NCBI GenBank assembly: GCA_903772945.1
Contig: CAICTM010001193.1
Coordinates: 1-34,510, forward strand
Origin: Seminavis robusta
Lineage: Eukaryota; Bacillariophyta; Bacillariophyceae; Naviculales; Naviculaceae
DNA length: 34,510 nucleotides
Reading direction: 5' to 3'
A model generated the notes under the pieces. The model was not told where the DNA came from, did no database searches, and saw only the letters and a list, made by a program, of their open reading frames with translations. This document shows positions 20,412-29,868 of this stretch, in pieces. Made by a program: the position numbers and the translations under genes. The first letter of the stretch is position 1; the number at the start of each line of letters is the position of its first letter.

Positions 20412-22536
20412 GCCGACTGTTACTTGTATGTTGTAGGAATAGGTTATCTGGGCCACTCCAATTTTGTATCGTCCCTCAGGGGCGAGAAAATCGAAATCAG
20501 CGGAAGTGAAACGATCTGAATGGACGAGCCAGGAATGGAATTCAACGCCAGGGTTCCGAGAGAATCTTCAGTCTATTATGTCGATACTGCTGCGCTCCCT
20601 CCAAAGGATAGGTGCCAACAACAATGGCAACAACAAAACCTTTGCTAGCTATGCATATATGCTACCGCAACTAACTGAGTCGATGAGTCTTCTAAAGCAA
20701 TGACATGCATATTATGCCACCCTACCGGTGTTGCCCAAAGCACAATCCGAAGGTAGAGAGGGACAAATGAGAAAGGCGAGGGTGCCGTGGTTGGTGCAGC
20801 TGGAGTTTTAAAGTTTGTCCTACACCAACTGTTACGTCTGATTCAGTACCAGACAAATTGGTGGTGTCACGCACCAAGCACGGCACAAGTCTGCGGCTTC
20901 TCGAAGACATGATCGAAGCCACAAAATCCATTTCTTGTCTAAATAGATGTCTGACTGGAGATCCGTTTCTATTCTTCCGACATTTCGTTTCTGGTGCGTC
21001 ACTAATGTGAAAGCTTCAGAGCTGTGAGAACATCCAGGAAGTGCGCTCAGACGTTGCTACCGTACCATGGTCTAGTTACAACACTCAAGGTGGGCGATGT
21101 CAACACAGTCCACCCCTCAAGACAGCAGGGGATACCGGTAGTTCCAGTGTGGCTACCTAGCCAGGCGGGGAGTGACCTGCTAAGACGGAGGTAGACTAGA
21201 AGACCTCTTGTAACTACCGTACGTAACGAGTCCACCAAATCCATGGGTGATGCCAAGGACGCTGCAGGCAGATCATGAGTTCCATCCACCACCAGTCAGT
21301 TTTTAGCATCCAATCATTCATACTAGTACGTCAAAAGCCAAGGTGCTTTTGCTATGCAATACGGGCGAGCGAATAGAACTGTGAAACTTCCTTGTTGGCA
21401 CAAGGGATGCATGCTCAGGATGATCAGCCAATTCGATACGGTACAAGCCATGTTGGCTGCTCCAGACTAAGTCGCTCAATCTTCCATCAACCAAGTAAGA
21501 GGCAAAGGATCTTCTTGACAAAAGATAATAATTCATTTGGGAGGCAAAGTTCTGGAGAGCGCTTGGCTCCAAGTTGCCTTGGCAGCTTTGATTAGTTCCC
21601 TTTTGGATGATTCTTCGCATACCGCCAGGAACGGCAAGCTTGCTGCATTTTTAAAAAAAGGATAGTACATGTAGCGCATGTTTTCTCAAGCACTGTAACT
21701 TTCTAGCAATAATCTGAGCCTCCGAAAGAGTTGTTTGTACCCTTGAGCCGACCAATGTAATTCTTTTAAAAGTTAACGATGTACACTTGAGCCGAGCAGC
21801 AGTAAATTATGGCCGAGCGGTTCCCGACCAGCCAATAGACGCGGCTCGATGTTTGTTGCCTCAAATTAGCTTGTTGGACTCGACTCGACTCGACTCGACT
21901 CTGCCCTCCCAAAGGACGAACGCGGCGGGCAATTCTGTTTAGTTTTTGTCCGGACGTGCTTTGATGTTTGTTCTGTTGTCGCAAGCAGCTCTGCTAGCTA
22001 ACTGTCACCACTCACTGAGTGACTGTCAACAAAATTTGATTTGACTGATCTAGCTATAGCTATTAGCTAGGCTAGCTAGTACAGTACTCTAGTATGGTTT
22101 TTCCTTACTTAGGGGTTCTTTTCCTTCTTTGTAGAAAGGAACGTCTTGAAGCCTCGTTCAAAAACAGCTGGAACAAGAGAGGGTTAATCTTACAGTCTTA
22201 CAGTCTGCAATCTGCAAGACAGTGTATGAGTGTACTAGTACGCATATTAATAGGACTATCGATGACTGCCATCAAGGCTTCAGTAGTAATGGAGAAGTTA
22301 GTTGTAAAAAGTCTTGCAAGAGCACAAATTCCACCACTACGAGCGAAGGCTACCTGACATCTACCTGACACACGACCTCCTCCTTCGTCGTCAGGTTGAA
22401 AACACATCTGTAGCTGGCTGCTACACGCTCGACTCTCGTGACTGACTCTCGACTATGGGAGACAATGAGCTAGCTAGACAACTCCCGGTATCTATTAGTG
22501 CAAGTTTCTATTCTTCCCTACATGTAGTCTACATAG
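20412..22536. other. 2.1-kb intergenic region upstream of the cyclase; no supported gene
   Basis: This lies between the cyclase start (20411, minus) and the HSF stop codon (22537, minus). It holds the cyclase promoter, the HSF 3' region, a CGACT pentanucleotide run (21877-21902), and a palindromic patch at about 22050-22093 (AGCTATAGCT, CTAGCTAG, AGTACT). Several frames of 60-100 codons occur on both strands (for example 21318-21620 minus and 22094-22357 plus) with no domains, and I treat them as chance. Confidence 0.5.
21877..21902. repeat. (CGACT)n microsatellite
   Basis: About five copies of the pentamer CGACT in tandem in intergenic DNA. Confidence 0.9.
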
Positions 22537-24334
22537 CTAGATGTTGTCGGGTGTCTTCTCGTCTGGAGGCTTTCCTCTGCTGGCAGTGGGGGCAGCTCTG
22601 TCGGGATCTTTCCTTTCCTCCTCTGGTTGGCTCCCCTGGAGGTCTATGTTTTGCATCGGGGAAAGAGTTCTTTGCAGTGGGGCAAGCGATTGGTTCAGTC
22701 CTAGAAAGCTGGTGTTTGAGGAAAATGGCTGAGGGGCTCTAGCAGCAATAGCTTGCTGCTGCCGAATGGCGGCCGAGAGTAGCTGTTCACCTTGTGGGTG
22801 CTGCCCTTGGTCCCCTTGAGTTGGAGGGAAATTTGGCAGCTGTGGGAAAGGTGTGGGTTCAAAAAGGTTCGAGAGGAAGTTTGGAAGAGTGGTGCCGCCT
22901 GTGTTGGCTGTAGCAGTAGCACTACTCAGAATGTCTTGCTGCGCTGGGTTTGGTTGCATCTGAAGTGATTGCCCTGTTTCTGCTGCTACGGCTTGTCCGT
23001 GGGCGACTCGTATTTGATCGTTGGAGGCAGATGCAAAGTTGCCTGCAAGAGAATATCGAGGAGCTGTGGATTGCTGAACAATGGTGGCACTTGTACTTGC
23101 AGCAGTTGATGCCGTCCCGGGCCTACCTGCATTCAAACCCGGTAGGCCAGCAGCATGCTGAGATAGAGCCATCGAAGACCATGATGAGATCGAAGCACTG
23201 TCAAATGCTGGGGCCCCAGTAGGCATCTGGTGTGCATTGGCGTTCGCTTGAGCCAGAGCGCCACTTTGGCTTTCATTGGTGCGATTCACATTGGGCAGCA
23301 AGGTCGTAGCGGAGAGTGCGGGTACGGGTGCAAATACCTGGACTGCGGGCTGGTGCTGCTGGTGCTGACGCCAAAGACCCATCTGTTGTAGCTGAAGCGC
23401 TGCAGCTTGCTGGGCTGGTAGGACCGCTTGAGGCTGCAGCAAGGTGGACTGAGGCTGGCCAACTCTGGGTTGTATCGGCAGTGATGCCACTTGAGGATAC
23501 ACGTTCACGGCGCCCTGACCTGCCAGCATCTGGGCGGCTGCGGGCGCTGCACTGGCAACGCCGCTACCGGGCTCGTCAGGAGGCAAGGCCGTCATTTGGT
23601 AAAAGTTGGGCTCAGATTCGTGGGACACTGCCTTCCTTGCCCCTCTCCCCTTGATTCTGGTCCTTTCTATCTTGCGGCAGAGCGTAGGCTTCCGTCTTAG
23701 GAAGAGTTCATGGTAGTAGCCTGGCCGACGGTACACAATGGTGTGAGAACGTGAAAGCACATTTCTCATCAATGGGCTGAAAACGGAGAGACTTACCTCC
23801 TTTGTCAGGGCCTGAAGCAAATCATAAGCAATGTTGGTCAGGCTGCACCCCAGAAGCTCGCAAACGACCGTGATCAGACAACACAACTCACCTTTGTGCA
23901 GCCGCATGAATCCATAGAGATTAAGCTGACGCAAAAAAGAGGAGTTACTGGATTGCTGAAACCACCTGAATAATTCACAGAAGAGGTTTTTCCAAGATTA
24001 GCATTCAACTTGAGGACCCACTTGAGAGGGCCCGGGCTTGACCAGTGCTGCCAATGGCCACTTACCTTGGCATGACTTGCTGCTCAAATAGCTCTTTGTT
24101 ATGGACCAGGAAACACCTGCCATGTGGTTGCCATGAAATGATGTGTGAGATACCCTCCTTCTCCGCATTGGTCAGCAATCTATGAAGGCGCGCTGGGAAA
24201 TTTTGGTCGGCAGGTCTGTAGAGAGACATCTCCACAAGGTGGCTCTGAAGATTACTCTCCTCCTCTTCGTCGTTGGCATGATCATGGTAGGAATGTTGCA
24301 CCTTGCTAGCTTCATCGGCCTTTTTCTTGCTCAT
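22537..24334 (-). CDS. Heat shock factor (HSF-type) transcription factor, 4 exons including a 15-nt microexon (513 aa)
   Basis: The model is complement(22537-23720, 23797-23811, 23892-23965, 24066-24334). The upstream open frame begins with GTG, so the ATG at 24334 (MSKKKADE) is used. The HSF DNA-binding domain is complete only after splicing: FPARLHRLLTNAE, HIISWQPHGRCFLVHN, then WFQQSSNSSFLRQLNLYGF (the recognition helix region), RLHKG, PDKGG from the microexon, and YYHELFLRRKPTLCRKI. Introns are 100, 80 and 76 nt, all GT-AG. The remaining roughly 350 residues are rich in Gln, Ala, Pro, Ser and Asn and look like a disordered activation region; no clear HR-A/B leucine-zipper trimerisation domain is visible, as in many diatom HSFs. 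HSFs bind nGAAn repeats as trimers and control stress genes, and the family is greatly expanded in diatoms. Which targets this one controls cannot be told. Confidence 0.92.
23797..23811 (-). other. 15-nt microexon of the HSF gene
   Basis: GCCCTGACAAAGGAG lies between the acceptor GCTTCAG and the donor GTAAGT. The flanking junctions are AAAG|GTGAGT upstream and GGCCAG|GCTAC downstream. It supplies the PDKGG of the HSF consensus 'G-D-x-G-x-YYHE-FLR', so without it the DNA-binding domain is five residues short at a conserved turn. Confidence 0.85.
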
Positions 24335-26405
24335 TGTCCTTGTCACTTGCTTTGGGGGTTGTGGCTTTTAATATTATACTGAAGCTTTTCGTTGGTATTG
24401 CCTGACAAGCAACCTCTTTCTTCACCGAGGTTTGCTGAAGGACAGCCCGATGGACTCCCTATGCACTCGTTTTGATAAGGGTGCTCACGGCTGGCAGGTG
24501 GTGGAAGGGACATTCAAGCCAAAGATAAAGCAAACAGAGCCAACCGCGATTCCTGTTCCGTCAGCTTTTATTGTCAACCAAGTGATCGGAAGTGTTAAGT
24601 GCGCCCTTCCAGATGCCTTCAATGCAAGTCATAAAGAATCCTGGTTCTTTTCTTTTGAGCCCACGTTCACACCTTTTTTTACTTACTCAATATTCAAGTC
24701 CGAGTCACCAACCCGGATCGTTCTGGTGAACTTCAACTGATCGTCACCATCTCAAAATATATTCTCCTTGACTATAAGAAACTAAATGGTTTTTGCTTTT
24801 CACTCGGACCAATGAAAGTTTAGAGTTGTAAAGGGCTGGAAGGTTCCGACAGGTAACTACATTACGATACAATGTACTTCAAAGACTATTCCATAGCTTA
24901 TCAAATCTGTAGGATACCATGGTGCAGAATTTTTTTGCTGTCTTATTATTCAAGCATTGTTTTGTCTCGGTTGGGATTTTCTGCTGCGAGGCTAAGCATG
25001 GCGAAGTACAGTAAAACTCAGAGAATATTTCTTATGCAGAGGGCTGGAGTGTGGATACTGGTAGCTGCTCATGTACTGTTGACCGCCACGTTTTCCCTGC
25101 CAGTGGCCAAAGCGAACAAGCCATTCGCCACCAAAACCGATCCACCAGAGGGCAGAGGGATAGCCACTGGCAGCTACTGGTCTAGCTAGCTAGCTCTAGA
25201 AAGAGAGATGATAAAGTAACACAACCCCTCCATCAACAAGCACTGGCTGCCAGTCTGATTTCAAAGGGCGAGTTCTTTTAAAGCTGAGATTAAAAAAAAA
25301 GAGGAAGCTGCTACTAGTGACTTGTTTGCGCCTACGAATACACGAAGCAATCACCCCACCACCACCACAAGTAAGTCTATGCATATGCATCCTAAAGAGT
25401 TGAACTGGTACTCTGGTACCATGTCACCAGGCGTACCATATAATATTATTAATATATACTAGAGTAATAATGAATGATGGCTTCTTGGATGGAGTGTTCT
25501 CTGTGCACCAAGAAAGAGCCTTGTGACATAGATAACTCATTGTTTGCCTACAAAGGGAAGTGTCAGCAATTCTGTGAACTGTGCAGAAGGTGAAGACATG
25601 AAGACGCAGATAATAATATATATTATATAGACTACAGTACTAATAGCTACTAATGGATCCAGCATTCAGGCACAATGCACAGAACGACACGGCCAGCTGG
25701 TGTTTGAGTTATGGCTACGGTAGTAACTGTACCTGTACATTGTGTCGACTTGCAGCCGTACTTGTGCATTCACTCTGAGGTGGCGACAATGACATAGTAC
25801 AGGTTGTGGCTTGTTCCTCCTCCGCCACCTGTTACGTTTGAAGAATAGAGAACCTGGTACATGTGGTACCACTGCGTACCTATGCGTGCGTTACCGGTAG
25901 CAGCTGCGGTACTAGTAGCTCAAATAATTATTTGGATAGCTGTTGGATGCCCGGATGAGAAATAATATTATGAAATAAATATAAGGAAAGCAGAAGCCAG
26001 CTTCAGCTTTCTGGCCAGATCAGAGTGCCGGTACTGTGCCGGTACAGCTGTCAGGCCAAGCCACGGATGTTTGTTTTGTTCCAGCGGGAGGCAACCGCAA
26101 CTCTGCAAGTTGCAAGAAAACGTCAAGAGCCCCCCCAGCTGGCGAGAGGCCGAAGAAAGCAGATCGAACTCTTGATCCTTGCCGCATTTCTGACTGGAGT
26201 GTCGCCACGTCGAATGCAAAGGGGGGACTGTGGGACAGTTTCGTCTGTCGCTGCTCAGAGTGGGTGAGTGGGTTGGATGGCCGTCTTTCGATTGGTTCCA
26301 CCGAGGGTTCTGCCATTCTCCCCTCTTAGAAAAGTCGAGTGACGACCCAAAATCCCACGCCTAAATTTCGGCAGGCTGGTACAACTAGCTAGCTAGCTAG
26401 GAGCA
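24335..26405. other. 2.1-kb intergenic region upstream of the HSF gene; no supported gene
   Basis: The left end is the HSF promoter; a TATA-like TTTAATATTATAC lies about 35-45 bp upstream of the ATG on the plus map (24367-24380). Further right are AT-rich palindromic runs (about 25438-25462 and 25612-25631), a CTAGCTAGCTAGCTCTAGA patch (about 25183-25199), and GTGCCGGTACTGTGCCGGTAC at about 26024-26044. The plus frame 24872-25189 contains a hydrophobic stretch after an internal Met, but it ends in the CTAGCTAG patch and has no recognisable domain. Confidence 0.5.
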
Positions 26406-26549
26406 ATGCCAAGCCCTCGCAACCCTGTCAGAGGAGCTGTCAGAGGACGCCGTCTGAAAGATGGAAAGATTCTGGCCTTTTCAGGGGCAGCATTTACTCT
26501 ATCTGCTATTTCGGGCTGGCTTATACATGTACAACAAGCTAAGTCGTGA
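26406..26549 (+). CDS. Possible 47-aa single-pass membrane protein, or first exon of a longer gene
   Basis: The ATG follows directly on a CTAGCTAGCTAGCTAGGAGCA tract. The 47 codons give a basic N-terminus (MPSPRNPVRGAVRGRRLKDG) and one hydrophobic segment at about 22-40 (ILAFSGAAFTLSAISGWLI), followed by a short polar end (HVQQAKS). This positive-inside layout is typical of small mitochondrial or ER membrane proteins. The TGA stop lies inside TCGTGAGTTAA, which also reads as a good splice donor (GTGAGT at 26546), so this may be only exon 1. I could not find a convincing next exon. No homology is claimed. Confidence 0.35.
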   Translation: MPSPRNPVRGAVRGRRLKDGKILAFSGAAFTLSAISGWLIHVQQAKS

Positions 26550-26650
26550 GTTAATCATGACTGAATAAATCAACAAAACTTCAACCGTGATTAGTTAGTC
26601 CCGGGTTACGCACGTTAAACGAACATAGCGTGTCCGCAAGAAGAGTTTTC

Positions 26651-26714
26651 TACTGTTTATGTTTCGGAGTTTCACTTTGAAACGTAAACAAGACACAGTA
26701 AACAGTAAATTTAC
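26651..26714. repeat. Overlapping inverted repeats
   Basis: GTTTATGTTTC (26655-26665) can pair with GAAACGTAAAC (26679-26689), 11 pairs including one T-G wobble, around a 13-nt loop. Alternatively TACTGTTTA (26651-26659) pairs perfectly with TAAACAGTA (26699-26707). A 10-bp palindrome GTAAATTTAC follows at 26705-26714. The two hairpins share the left arm and are mutually exclusive. Confidence 0.7.
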
Positions 26715-26828
26715 GTCTTTTACGGATTAAATCGATAGACGACCGAAACAGTAAATTTTGGTTTCTACCTTTTATTTCGACTTTGCCCCTTAATTTTTAA
26801 GTAAGTGGGACCAGTCAATCGACCGAAT

Positions 26829-26842
26829 GATTCAATCGAATC
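26829..26842. repeat. GATTCAATCGAATC unit, copy 3
   Basis: Fourteen bases forming the exact reverse complement of 1079-1092, about 560 bp upstream of the 27401 gene. A related GAATCGAATCGG lies nearer that gene at about 27287. Confidence 0.7.
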
Positions 26843-27400
26843 AGGAAGAATGAAACTGTAAAGTAGTGAAAATGGGAAAAAACCTAATGCAAACAGAAAA
26901 CCACTATTACGGACACTGTATTTCTGTAAGTTGTCAGTTGACTACATGTACCTCTGCCAAAAATCTCGCTTCCGACTGGCAAAAGGCGAGCCACGAGCCA
27001 CCGATTGACAACTTCACGCACTGATGTTTCAAGAGAATCCAGGTGCAAGCTCTTGTTCTGTTGAGCTGTGACAAGGCTGCTGATTGTTGGCCAGAGTATC
27101 CTGGTGGATTGAATCAATCGAGGGGTTCACTTCTCACTGCTGACCGGTCGACCCTCAACAGGCCAGTTTCTGATTCCGAGAGTGCTTCGGTGATATAATT
27201 CAAGAAACACCCCGTTGAGCACGCTGGCTGTCACTCCCACTGGCGATTGATTGGTGGCAGCAAAACGTCTGGTACAGTGTACTTCGAATCGAATCGGCTG
27301 ATCTACGTTATCCGGCTCTATTCACCACCCTTCTCGAACAGAAGTTCCTCCATTCCCTCCCCACTCCCCACTCCCCACTCCCCACAACTCATTTACAAGC

Positions 27401-29179
27401 ATGAGCACCGATCGATCGTTGCAGCGACGTCGTTGGCGAAAGACCAGTCGATTGAGCCGAATGGCGTCGCTTCAAGAATCCGAGCTTTCCATTATTACGC
27501 AGCCTTCCGATGTCAGTGACCAGGAATCCTCCTTGACCTCCCTCATGGCATTTGATCCTTTGGCTTCTGATGATATCCTAGATGGGTACGCTGTCGATGA
27601 TGAGACCAGTATTGATGCGCCGCGGAGCATTGAAAAGCCACGCCAGCTGGCATCTGCGTCTCCTTTGCAACAAAGTCCAGTCTCCACGGCAGAAATGGTG
27701 GAAGAATCAAACATACAAGTACACTTCTGTGAAACCACGGTCACAGAGATGAACCAGATCTTGAAGTGGTATTCCTCAAGAAGTGTGATGGACAATGATG
27801 ATGGAGCTGGAGCAGACAGTCAAGCACCAGACAACTCTTTGAATCTCCAACGCGAGGACCTGCCAGTTCCGGAACACAACGATTCCTATATCACCGACCA
27901 GGACTCCTCCTTGACATCTGCGGTTGCACTGTCATCAGATCTGCTATTGGGTGATATCCATCACGAGTATTCTGCAGGTGAAGATCGTCATGAAAAAGGC
28001 CTTGACATACCATATGGTCTGTCTGCATCCATGTCGTCTCTGCACGACCAGAAACACAACAATATTCAACCCCTCTCTACAACCAAAGCAGCGGAGGAAT
28101 CCAAGATTCAAGTTCACTTTTGCGAAACTACTGCCACGGAAATGAATGAAATTCTCCATTGGTGGTCCTCCAAGAGCGCGATTGACACTGATGCAACAGC
28201 TGATGATAGCTCTTTGAAATCCCATGAAGAAAATGGTCACTCAGACCAGCAAGCTTCACATCTGACCGGTAACTCGCTGGTATGTGACACTCCCAAATCT
28301 GAGGCTTGTATGGACCTTTCGCAGCATTCGCACTTTGGGGGACGAAGCGTGTCGTCATCGCTTTCAGTGTCCCAGAATCACTGTGAAATGACAGACGATC
28401 CGCTGTCACAAAGCGACACTCTCTTTCCATCCATTCAGGATGACGAGAAAGAAAACGCTAACATTGTGCATCTCGGGGTTGCAGATGGCTCCGACCAAGA
28501 GGACATGCGAGCGACGGCGCAGGAACAACATGAAGAAGTTACGCGCCTCTTGTATCAGACACAAGACATGGCCGAAAAGGTCGCCTCTCTTGCGGAAACG
28601 TCCTGTACCGAAGAAGAAGAAGACGAGGAGGGTAATGAAACTGACCACGATGACGAATGCACCGGACCACTCCTTGAAGTGGTTGAAGGTTGGCTGAATG
28701 CACCTCGTGGCGGGATTCGACGACGACGTCGAAAGAAGCTTCATTCCAACATTCACAATAAGAGCCCTTCAGACCAGGAAGTTCCAAGCTCCTCGTTGCT
28801 ACAATTGCGCTGGCAAGATTATGCTCACCTATGGTTTCGTCGCCATCGAATGAGTTTCGAAACGGCCATTGTTAGGCGTTGCTTGGTCCCAGTTCTGCCA
28901 CTTCCTGCGCTTCTTCATCTCATGAATCGGCCCAAGCTCACCCGTCAACTTGTTTGGGGTACAATCCTCCTGGCTATGCTTGGATTCCCTTTGATCCTGT
29001 GGCTCTATTTCCCACAACGGGTGCTTGCTCCAGTATCTGTTCAGCCAAAATTGGACCTCTTCTTGCAACACCCGTACTATACCTCCGAGCTGCACTACTC
29101 CTTGCACGCGATTCGTCCCCTTGCGGGTGAAACCACTTCTACATTCTTCGAAAGTGACTCTGATTATGATTTCCTTTGA
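27401..29179 (+). CDS. Hypothetical acidic protein with a duplicated motif and one C-terminal membrane helix (592 aa)
   Basis: This is a single exon opened by ATG at 27401 after a CCCCACT-rich leader. I do not recognise the family. The first 20 residues are very basic (RSLQRRRWRKTSRLSR) and most of the rest is acidic and Ser-rich. Two internal repeats of about 130 residues are visible. Each has a DQ[ED]SSLTS box (about 40 and 166) and a longer box of the form EESxIQVHFCETTxTEMNxILxW (101-134 and 232-265). An acidic Glu/Asp run (EEEEDEEGNETDHDDE) and a basic RRRRRKK patch follow. One hydrophobic helix at about 516-537 (LVWGTILLAMLGFPLILWLYF) leaves a short C-terminal end of about 55 residues. 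The layout suggests a membrane-tethered cytoplasmic protein. It is divergent from the HSF gene and convergent with the GFA gene, 149 bp away. Confidence 0.8.
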   Translation: MSTDRSLQRRRWRKTSRLSRMASLQESELSIITQPSDVSDQESSLTSLMAFDPLASDDILDGYAVDDETSIDAPRSIEKPRQLASASPLQQSPVSTAEMVEESNIQVHFCETTVTEMNQILKWYSSRSVMDNDDGAGADSQAPDNSLNLQREDLPVPEHNDSYITDQDSSLTSAVALSSDLLLGDIHHEYSAGEDRHEKGLDIPYGLSASMSSLHDQKHNNIQPLSTTKAAEESKIQVHFCETTATEMNEILHWWSSKSAIDTDATADDSSLKSHEENGHSDQQASHLTGNSLVCDTPKSEACMDLSQHSHFGGRSVSSSLSVSQNHCEMTDDPLSQSDTLFPSIQDDEKENANIVHLGVADGSDQEDMRATAQEQHEEVTRLLYQTQDMAEKVASLAETSCTEEEEDEEGNETDHDDECTGPLLEVVEGWLNAPRGGIRRRRRKKLHSNIHNKSPSDQEVPSSSLLQLRWQDYAHLWFRRHRMSFETAIVRRCLVPVLPLPALLHLMNRPKLTRQLVWGTILLAMLGFPLILWLYFPQRVLAPVSVQPKLDLFLQHPYYTSELHYSLHAIRPLAGETTSTFFESDSDYDFL

Positions 29180-29328
29180 AATATTGGACCTCAACTGGTC
29201 AGCTGTCGGGTTGATACCAATCTAATATGTACATCTATTATAGCTACTACGAAAAGTTGATATTCACAATCATGACTGCTAGATTCTCTTAATTAACTAC
29301 CGTATGGGCTTTTGACTTGCTTGCTTGA

Positions 29329-29868
29329 TTATTCTACCTTCGATCGAGCACTTCCATCATTCCTTCGTGTCAATCGCTTCAAGACAGTCCAAGGAATCGT
29401 TGGAACTGCCATAAAGAGAATCACGATAATCTCATAGAACAGGCTTCCCAGGTCGGAACGAATCACTGTAGAGGTAGTGGGTCCTCCCTTCAGCCCCGAA
29501 TCATAAAAGATATCAGTGTCAGGATTGAGATTGGGAAGTAGCTCTGTCATGACCATAGCAACAGGCAGCATGGCGCGCTCTCCTGATTCCCAAATGCATT
29601 CATGACACTTGGAGCATCTGCCCCTTGACATGGCCAAGAGACCACCTAGTGATGTAGATTGTTCATATTCAATATTCTCTTCTCCCTCCAGGGCCACATT
29701 CCACTTGAAAACGGCCCCTCCACCATGATAAGCAGCTGGCTCGGAACGGTGCCTGCTGGCAAAGGCACGACAATGGGAACAGTGGCAGTTGTAGGTCAAG
29801 AACGGCTTGGTGTCAATGGCGATCGAGACAGACCCGCATCGGCACTTGCCAGATGAATGAGCAACCAT
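29329..29868 (-). CDS. GFA/CENP-V domain zinc protein with C-terminal membrane anchor (179 aa)
   Basis: Single exon with ATG at 29868. The GFA (glutathione-dependent formaldehyde-activating/CENP-V) fold is indicated by its cysteine pattern: GKCRCG (C9, C11), CHCSHCR (C28, C30, C33) and GRCSKCHEC (C85, C88, C91), with the usual spacing and the FKW strand between. These cysteines bind structural and catalytic zinc in family members, some of which act on glutathione adducts. The substrate here is unknown. The late FYDSGLKGGP resembles the family's DS motif. Unlike typical soluble members, residues 143-163 form a hydrophobic segment (LFYEIIVILFMAVPTIPW) followed by a basic KRLTRRN tail, which suggests membrane anchoring with the zinc domain in the cytosol. 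The stop codon faces that of the 27401 gene. Confidence 0.85.
   Translation of the reverse strand: MVAHSSGKCRCGSVSIAIDTKPFLTYNCHCSHCRAFASRHRSEPAAYHGGGAVFKWNVALEGEENIEYEQSTSLGGLLAMSRGRCSKCHECIWESGERAMLPVAMVMTELLPNLNPDTDIFYDSGLKGGPTTSTVIRSDLGSLFYEIIVILFMAVPTIPWTVLKRLTRRNDGSARSKVE

Larger units (their letters stand above)
26550..27400. other. Upstream region of the 27401 gene; inverted repeats, no supported gene
   Basis: This region contains overlapping inverted repeats (26651-26714), a GATTCAATCGAATC unit (26829-26842), a GAATCGAATCGG unit (about 27287-27298), and a CCCCACT heptamer run (about 27358-27385) in what is probably the 5' UTR. A 77-codon minus frame (26884-27117) has no domain and is not called. 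Confidence 0.55.

Noticed and set aside
23721..23934. HSF as an unspliced 465-codon frame from 23934
   Set aside because: It would lack the first half of the DNA-binding domain and insert a hydrophobic block where the consensus expects PDKGG; splice sites restore the consensus exactly.
24335..24420. Heat shock element upstream of the HSF gene (GAAGCTTTTC)
   Set aside because: It does not fit the GAAnnTTC spacing, and no adjacent units were seen.
24872..25189. A 105-codon plus-strand frame with an internal signal-peptide-like start (Met at about 25036)
   Set aside because: The remaining product is under 55 residues, ends in the CTAGCTAG patch, and has no mature domain.
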